Shown piece after piece: positions 6,134 to 9,518 of a stretch of DNA of 9,518 nt. The stretch is from Leptolyngbya sp. SIO4C1 (GTDB taxonomy: Bacteria; Cyanobacteriota; Cyanobacteriia; Phormidesmidales; Phormidesmidaceae): the NCBI GenBank assembly GCA_010671975.1, contig JAAHIA010000175.1, forward strand, positions 1-9,518. The letters run 5' to 3'. Every line of letters begins with the position of its first letter. Within the stretch, counting starts at the first letter, position 1. Position numbers and translations under genes: made by a program. Below the pieces are notes generated by a model, which was given only the letters and a program-made list of their open reading frames with translations, was not told the origin of the DNA and did no database searches.

Positions 6134-6673
6134 TCAAAGAGATGTGGGTAAGGATGGCCCCTTTATGGCAATCAGCGCGGCTTCAGACTGAGCCACTTCG
6201 CTGTCGGCGCTGCCATCCGGCGTGATAGTCAGCGTATAGTGACCAAACTCATCGGGGTTGGCCGTATTCACCACCACCTTGTAAACGCCGACCGCAGTCA
6301 GCAGCGCTCGCAGGCGCGCCTGGGTGCCGCCGCCGCTGTTGTCGTCCTGACCCACGAGCGTGTTGTTAGGGCCAATCAGCAGCACGAAAGCGTCAAACTC
6401 ATTGCTGAGCAGATTGATCAGCACCTGCTGTCCGGCCTGGCCTTCAAAAGTCTGGATCTGGGCATAGCTGCCGTCGGGCAGCCGCCGATCGCGGGCGGTT
6501 AGCTCACCGACGATGGTGACGGGCTCAAACGGGGTCGGCTGTGCCAAAGCTGGCAGAGGCGGAGCGACGGTCTCGGCCTCGGCAGCGAACCCTGGCTGTG
6601 GCCAGAGCGGTATGAGCAGCGGCGCGATCGCACAGACAGTGGGGCCAACTTTAAACAGGGATTTCTTAAACAT
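6134..6673 (-). CDS. Secreted PPC-domain protein
   Basis: The 179-residue protein begins with a Sec signal peptide: basic MFKKSLFK, hydrophobic core at about 10-25, cleavage likely after the Ala cluster at 30-33. A Pro-rich spacer (about 36-52) follows. A PPC domain (bacterial pre-peptidase C-terminal, a beta-sandwich) spans about 53-150. Its marks are a GELTARDRRLPDGSYAQIQTF opening, FDAFVLLIGPNNTLVGQDDNSGGG (93-116) and VYKVVVNTANPDEFGHYTLTI at the end. PPC domains usually sit next to secreted peptidases; here the domain stands alone without a catalytic partner, a form common in cyanobacteria. The mature protein is probably periplasmic or exported, perhaps binding a polymer. No ribosome site is evident before the ATG, which is preceded by CCCCC. 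It is the first gene of the leftward operon. Confidence 0.85.
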   Translation of the reverse strand: MFKKSLFKVGPTVCAIAPLLIPLWPQPGFAAEAETVAPPLPALAQPTPFEPVTIVGELTARDRRLPDGSYAQIQTFEGQAGQQVLINLLSNEFDAFVLLIGPNNTLVGQDDNSGGGTQARLRALLTAVGVYKVVVNTANPDEFGHYTLTITPDGSADSEVAQSEAALIAIKGPSLPTSL

Positions 6674-6721
6674 GGGGGATTAGCGATTCTAGTAGATAGA
6701 TGACGGAAGAATACCGGTAGA

Positions 6722-6769
6722 CTCCTTAGCGTCGTAGGGAACAGCAAAACCGGCCCAGCAGCTAAGGAG
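6722..6769. repeat. Perfect 9-bp inverted repeat
   Basis: CTCCTTAGC (6722-6730) and GCTAAGGAG (6761-6769) are separated by 30 bp. They lie 49-96 bp upstream of the PPC gene start, where an operator or leader hairpin for that leftward gene would be expected. Confidence 0.55.
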
Positions 6770-6868
6770 CAGAGATAGTAACAGCTAGCATTCTTAGGCG
6801 ACTTGAGGGACCGTCAGCCTATGCTGTCTAAGATAAACCGATGCCCTTAAGAAGTATTAAGCCATTTA

Positions 6869-6886
6869 GCGATTTGTGATAATCGC
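6869..6886. repeat. Short hairpin GCGATT/AATCGC with nearby T run
   Basis: A 6-bp stem encloses the loop TGTGAT. A pyrimidine run TCTTTTT starts 7 bp after the stem (from 6893). This is too far and too weak to call a terminator, but it could be an attenuator-like element in a long chlB leader. Confidence 0.35.
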
Positions 6887-7026
6887 AGCGGGTCTTTTTA
6901 TCATTTTGTGAATGAGAAAATAGGTCGATAGCTGTCAGGTTTCTTGGGTGGGAGGCCATTTCAGCGATGCGCAACGATTAAGTTAGATTGCGATTGCCTG
7001 AGTGCGACCCTAGCTGCTGAGCTTCT

Positions 7027-7045
7027 CCACTATTCTGAACAGTGG
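7027..7045. promoter_or_regulatory. 19-bp near-perfect palindrome, candidate operator upstream of chlB
   Basis: CCACTATTCTGAACAGTGG is a dyad centred on 7036 with eight of nine base pairs matching. It ends 41 bp before the chlB ATG. Its length and symmetry suit a dimeric regulator. It does not match the NtcA (GTA-N8-TAC) or LexA-like boxes I know of. Confidence 0.5.
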
Positions 7046-7073
7046 TAGATCCGTCTAAACACATTACCGCTAC

Positions 7074-7078
7074 GGGAG
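7074..7078 (+). promoter_or_regulatory. Ribosome binding site of chlB
   Basis: GGGAG lies 8 nt before the ATG at 7087. It decides this start over an in-frame GTG at 7042, which would add 15 residues not seen in ChlB proteins. Confidence 0.75.
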
Positions 7079-7086
7079 ATGACGCT

Positions 7087-8613
7087 ATGAAACTGGCCTA
7101 TTGGATGTACGCGGGTCCGGCTCATATTGGCACCCTTCGCATCGCCAGTTCCTTCAAAAATGTTCATGCGATTATGCACGCACCGCTGGGTGACGACTAT
7201 TTTAATGTGATGCGCTCCATGCTGTCTCGCGAGCGCGACTTTACCCCGGTGACTGCCAGCGTCGTTGATCGCAACGTTCTAGCGCGGGGATCGCAAGAAA
7301 AAGTGGTGGACAACATCACGCGCAAAGACCGCGAGGAGCAGCCCGACCTAATTGTCCTCACCCCGACCTGCACGTCCAGTATTTTGCAAGAAGATCTGCA
7401 AAACTTTGTTGAGCGCGCCCAGCTCGATGCCGAAGGCGATGTCATGCTGGCCGATGTCAACCACTATCGCGTCAACGAGCTGCAGGCAGCCGATCGCACG
7501 CTGCAGCAGATTGTTGAATACTATCTAAAGAAAGCTGCCAAGAAAGGAGAGCTGCCAGAAGGCAAGACAGAAAAGCCGTCGGTCAACATCATCGGCATTA
7601 CGACGCTCGGCTTCCACAACAACCACGATGCTACTGAGCTAAGGCGGCTGATGGGTATGCTGGGCATCGAAGTGAATGCGCTGATTCCAGAGGGGGCTTC
7701 GGTGCAGGCGCTCAAAAACCTGCCGCGCGCCTGGTTTAACCTAGTGCCCTATCGCGAAGTGGGACCAGCCACGGCTCGCTATCTAGAAGAAAACTTTGAC
7801 ATGCCCTCTGTCGATATCACCCCGATGGGCATTGTCGAAACCGCGCGCTGCATTCGCGCCATCCAGAAAATTTTGAACGCGCACGGCGTCGATGTCGACT
7901 ACGAAAGCTTCATTGACGACCAGACCCGCTTTGCCTCGCAGGCAGCCTGGTTCTCTCGCTCGATTGACTGCCAAAACCTGACTGGTAAGCGCTGCGTGGT
8001 GTTTGGCGATAGCACCCACGCTGCTGCCATTACCAAAGTGCTGGCGCGCGAGATGGGCATTCGCGTGGTGATGGCCGGGTCTTACTGCAAGTACGACACC
8101 GACTGGTTTACCGAGCAGGTGCGCGACCACTGCGACGAGGTGTTTATTAGCGAAGACAACGGTGCGATCGCAGACAAAATTGCCCAGCTTGAGCCCGCTG
8201 CCATCTTCGGCACTCAGATGGAGCGCCACGTCGGCAAGCGGCTGAACATCCCCTGCGGCGTGATTGCGGCCCCCATCCACGTTCAGAACTTCCCGGTGGG
8301 CTATCGGCCTTTCCTGGGCTACGAAGGCGCTAACCAGCTAGTCGATCTGATCTACAACTCCTTCACCCTGGGCATGGAAGATCACCTGCTCGAAATCTTT
8401 GGCGGTCACGATACTAAAGAAGTGATCACCAAAACCATGTCCGCTGACTCCGACCTCAGCTGGAGCAAGGACGGTCTCACCGAACTCAACCGCATTCCCG
8501 GCTTTGTGCGCGGTAAGGTAAAGCGCAACACTGAGAAATTTGCCCGCGAGCGGGGCGTTTCGGAGATTACGGCGGAAGTGCTGTACGCAGCGAAGGAGGC
8601 GGTTGGCGCTTAG
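7087..8613 (+). CDS. chlB: Light-independent protochlorophyllide reductase subunit B (ChlB)
   Basis: ChlB pairs with ChlN to form the catalytic NB component of DPOR. With the ChlL reductase and ATP it reduces ring D of protochlorophyllide to chlorophyllide a in the dark. The 508-residue length is that usual for cyanobacteria, and MKLAYWMYAGPAHIGTLRIA is the canonical N-terminus. The unusual [4Fe-4S] ligand Asp36 is present (APLGDDYF) and Cys95 is present (LTPTCTSS). The FIDDQTRF segment (Asp277/Asp278) is about where the conserved proton-donor Asp is expected. The C-terminal region has DSDLSWSKDGLTELNRIPGFVRGKVKRNTEKFAR, the conserved DUF3666-like tail (PCP_red fold) of ChlB. chlB stands apart from chlL-chlN, as is usual in cyanobacteria. 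The only downstream neighbour converges on it, so chlB is probably transcribed alone. The oxygen-sensitive enzyme acts at the thylakoid or in the cytoplasm. Confidence 0.98.
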   Translation: MKLAYWMYAGPAHIGTLRIASSFKNVHAIMHAPLGDDYFNVMRSMLSRERDFTPVTASVVDRNVLARGSQEKVVDNITRKDREEQPDLIVLTPTCTSSILQEDLQNFVERAQLDAEGDVMLADVNHYRVNELQAADRTLQQIVEYYLKKAAKKGELPEGKTEKPSVNIIGITTLGFHNNHDATELRRLMGMLGIEVNALIPEGASVQALKNLPRAWFNLVPYREVGPATARYLEENFDMPSVDITPMGIVETARCIRAIQKILNAHGVDVDYESFIDDQTRFASQAAWFSRSIDCQNLTGKRCVVFGDSTHAAAITKVLAREMGIRVVMAGSYCKYDTDWFTEQVRDHCDEVFISEDNGAIADKIAQLEPAAIFGTQMERHVGKRLNIPCGVIAAPIHVQNFPVGYRPFLGYEGANQLVDLIYNSFTLGMEDHLLEIFGGHDTKEVITKTMSADSDLSWSKDGLTELNRIPGFVRGKVKRNTEKFARERGVSEITAEVLYAAKEAVGA

Positions 8614-8630
8614 GGAAGATAGGGGAGATG

Positions 8631-8662
8631 GGGAAGGTGACGGGCTGTCTGTGTGCCTTCCC
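8631..8662. terminator. Possible hairpin between converging chlB and acetyltransferase genes
   Basis: GGGAAGG (8631-8637) and CCTTCCC (8656-8662) can pair around an 18-nt loop. It fills the 49-bp spacer between the two stop codons, so it could act on both strands. There is no T tract on either side, so terminator function is uncertain. Confidence 0.35.
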
Positions 8663-9199
8663 TTATGCCGTTGCGGCTTCTGCTTTGAGGCAGTAGAGCA
8701 TCAGTTCTGCACCCTGGTGATAGCGATCGCTCAGGCCCACTAGCGTCATGCCGAGGCGCTTCATGACGGCGATTGAGCGCAGGTTGCCGGGCAGGGCGAC
8801 AGCGTAGATTTCTGAGAGTTTAACGGTTTCAAAGGCGTGCTGGATGATCTGCTGGGCGGCTTCGGTGGCGTAGCCGTAGCCCCAGCTGGCGGGGCGAAAG
8901 TGCCAGCCGATTTCGATTAGGCCGGAGGGCTGCTGAGAAACCTGGGGCAGGGGGATGAGCAGCACCGTGCCAATCACGTGGTCAATGGCTTTTTCGACGA
9001 CGGCCCAAGCGCCTAGCCCTGACTGGGTAAGGCTCACATAGCGATGCAGGCGGGCTTGGGTTTCGTGAATGCTGCGATCGCACTCGCTAGCAGCGAGCCA
9101 GCGCGTTACCTGCTCATCGCCATAGATATCAAGCGCCTGGCGCGCATCGCGGATCGGCTGCCAGTCGCGAATCACTAAGCGTTCAGTCTCTAAATGCAT
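8663..9199 (-). CDS. GNAT family N-acetyltransferase (RimJ/RimL type)
   Basis: The 178-residue protein covers a full Acetyltransf_3-type GNAT domain. It opens with LETERLVIRDWQP (3-15), the typical RimJ/RimL-like start. The acetyl-CoA pyrophosphate loop is RPASWGYGYATEA (102-114), matching R/Q-x-x-G-x-G/A in variant form. Motif B is PGNLRSIAVMKRLGM (137-151), with Asn139 and Ser142 as expected. Such enzymes acetylate the N-terminal amine of ribosomal proteins or small molecules; the substrate here cannot be told. The start is firm: an AGGAGGT ribosome site (9205-9211) lies 5 nt before the ATG. Two HIP1 sites (8723 and 9074) are in the gene. It converges on chlB and diverges from the peroxiredoxin gene with 83 bp between them; no functional link to either is evident. 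Confidence 0.92.
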   Translation of the reverse strand: MHLETERLVIRDWQPIRDARQALDIYGDEQVTRWLAASECDRSIHETQARLHRYVSLTQSGLGAWAVVEKAIDHVIGTVLLIPLPQVSQQPSGLIEIGWHFRPASWGYGYATEAAQQIIQHAFETVKLSEIYAVALPGNLRSIAVMKRLGMTLVGLSDRYHQGAELMLYCLKAEAATA

Positions 9200-9214
9200 A
9201 GCAGACCTCCTGCT
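9200..9214 (-). promoter_or_regulatory. Ribosome site inside a small hairpin before the acetyltransferase start
   Basis: On the minus strand AGCAG-GAGGT-CTGCT forms a 5-bp stem with the ribosome-binding core GAGGT as its loop. The ATG follows directly. The ribosome site itself is strong; a regulatory effect of the hairpin is only a possibility. Confidence 0.5.
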
Positions 9215-9247
9215 CTAGTTCTACCTGATGCCCTCGAAGTTCGGTGT

Positions 9248-9253
9248 TAAAAT
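9248..9253 (+). promoter_or_regulatory. Possible -10 element of peroxiredoxin gene
   Basis: TAAAAT lies 29 bp before the ATG at 9283. No good -35 box is visible at the proper spacing. Confidence 0.25.
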
Positions 9254-9282
9254 TAATCACGCTGCTGCTGAGGATTTGAACC

Positions 9283-9518
9283 ATGACGCTCTCTGCGGGA
9301 ACGCCGGCCCCTGATTTTACTGCTAAAGACGAAGCAGGCAACCCGATTTCGCTGTCTGACTATCGAGGCAAGACCGTCGTACTGTACTTTTATCCCAAAG
9401 ACGACACCTCCGGCTGTACGAAAGAAGCCTGCAGCTTCAGAGATTCGCACGACACCTACGAGACTCAAGACATCGTTGTGCTCGGCGTGAGTATGGACGA
9501 CTCTCGCTCTCATGCGGC
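9283..9518 (+). CDS. bcp: Peroxiredoxin, BCP/PrxQ type (5' part only)
   Basis: The reading frame is cut by the window edge after 78 codons, about half of the usual 150. It begins MTLSAGTPAPDFTAKDEAGN and has the thioredoxin-fold Prx signature YFYPKDDTSGCTKEAC. The peroxidatic Cys is Cys45, in P-x-x-x-T-S-x-C. A second Cys at 50, five residues on, is the resolving Cys of atypical 2-Cys PrxQ/BCP enzymes. Such proteins reduce hydrogen peroxide and organic hydroperoxides using thioredoxin; in cyanobacteria they protect against photosynthetic oxidative stress. GAGG at 9270-9273 is an adequate ribosome site 9 nt upstream of the ATG. The gene diverges from the acetyltransferase gene. The symbol refers to the family (also called prxQ). 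Confidence 0.93.
   Translation, partial: MTLSAGTPAPDFTAKDEAGNPISLSDYRGKTVVLYFYPKDDTSGCTKEACSFRDSHDTYETQDIVVLGVSMDDSRSHA

Larger units (their letters stand above)
6674..7086. other. Dyad-rich divergent intergenic region upstream of chlB
   Basis: This 413-bp spacer separates the divergent PPC and chlB genes and holds no credible gene. It contains several inverted repeats. The clearest are CTCCTTAGC/GCTAAGGAG (6722-6730, 6761-6769), CTTGAGGG/CCCTTAAG (6802-6809, 6844-6851, one G-U), GCGATT/AATCGC (6869-6874, 6881-6886) and the 19-bp palindrome at 7027-7045. Clear sigma-70 boxes are not obvious. Confidence 0.65.
1373..9081. repeat. HIP1 octamers (GCGATCGC), nine copies dispersed
   Basis: Exact copies start at 1373, 3746, 4377, 4398, 5497, 6624, 8164, 8723 and 9074. 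All lie in coding sequence. About one copy per kilobase is far above chance for an 8-mer and is typical of many cyanobacterial chromosomes. None occurs in the first 1372 bases. Confidence 0.9.

Noticed and set aside
7042..7086. GTG at 7042 as the chlB start
   Set aside because: It would add 15 residues beyond the canonical MKLAYWMYAGP start and would overlap the palindrome at 7027-7045. The ATG at 7087 has a good ribosome site.
7783..8280. Leftward 165-codon open frame inside chlB
   Set aside because: It is fully covered by a confident chlB, with no ribosome site or domain of its own.
9253..9513. Leftward open frame antisense to the peroxiredoxin gene
   Set aside because: The rightward frame carries the full PrxQ signature with both cysteines.

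Overview
This window is almost certainly from a cyanobacterium. It carries chlB, the catalytic-component subunit of light-independent protochlorophyllide reductase, and nine copies of the cyanobacterial HIP1 octamer GCGATCGC (first at 1373, last at 9074). Two PRC-barrel/DUF2382 proteins and a PrxQ-type peroxiredoxin fit the same assignment. GC content (about 55-60 % in most genes) would suit a Leptolyngbya/Phormidesmis-like or marine Synechococcus-like lineage, but the species cannot be fixed from this sequence.

Left part (1-3404): a stress/envelope-type cluster. Two paralogous PRC-barrel + DUF2382 (YsnF/AvaK-like) genes, one leftward (16-951) and one rightward (2296-3213), flank a four-helix membrane protein of unknown function (1316-1945). 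The two rightward genes each end in a good intrinsic terminator. The spacers hold a perfect 13-bp tandem repeat and a REP-like palindrome. The leftward gene is abnormal: it matches its paralogue up to about residue 276 and then enters a very GC-rich stretch (1 to about 125) whose best coding frame is a different one. That points to a chimeric contig end, a frameshift or a recent junction.

Middle part (3405-6673): three leftward genes in a likely operon. In transcription order they are a small secreted PPC-domain (bacterial pre-peptidase C-terminal) protein, a CPA2 cation:proton antiporter with a C-terminal TrkA-N/RCK domain, and a family-2 glycosyltransferase. A bidirectional terminator at 3237-3268 probably closes both this operon and the converging PRC/DUF2382 gene.

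Right part (6674-9518): a 413-bp divergent spacer, rich in inverted repeats, separates the PPC gene from chlB. chlB (7087-8613) is complete at 508 codons and has the expected cluster ligands. Converging on it is a RimJ/RimL-type GNAT acetyltransferase. A divergent bcp/prxQ peroxiredoxin gene starts at 9283 and runs off the window.

I found no tRNA, rRNA, CRISPR array, transposase or complete mobile element. Most of the window is ordinary cyanobacterial chromosome. The points most worth a second look are the GC-rich left edge, the PRC/DUF2382-membrane-PRC/DUF2382 cluster, the dyads upstream of chlB and the palindromic repeat at 2082-2132.
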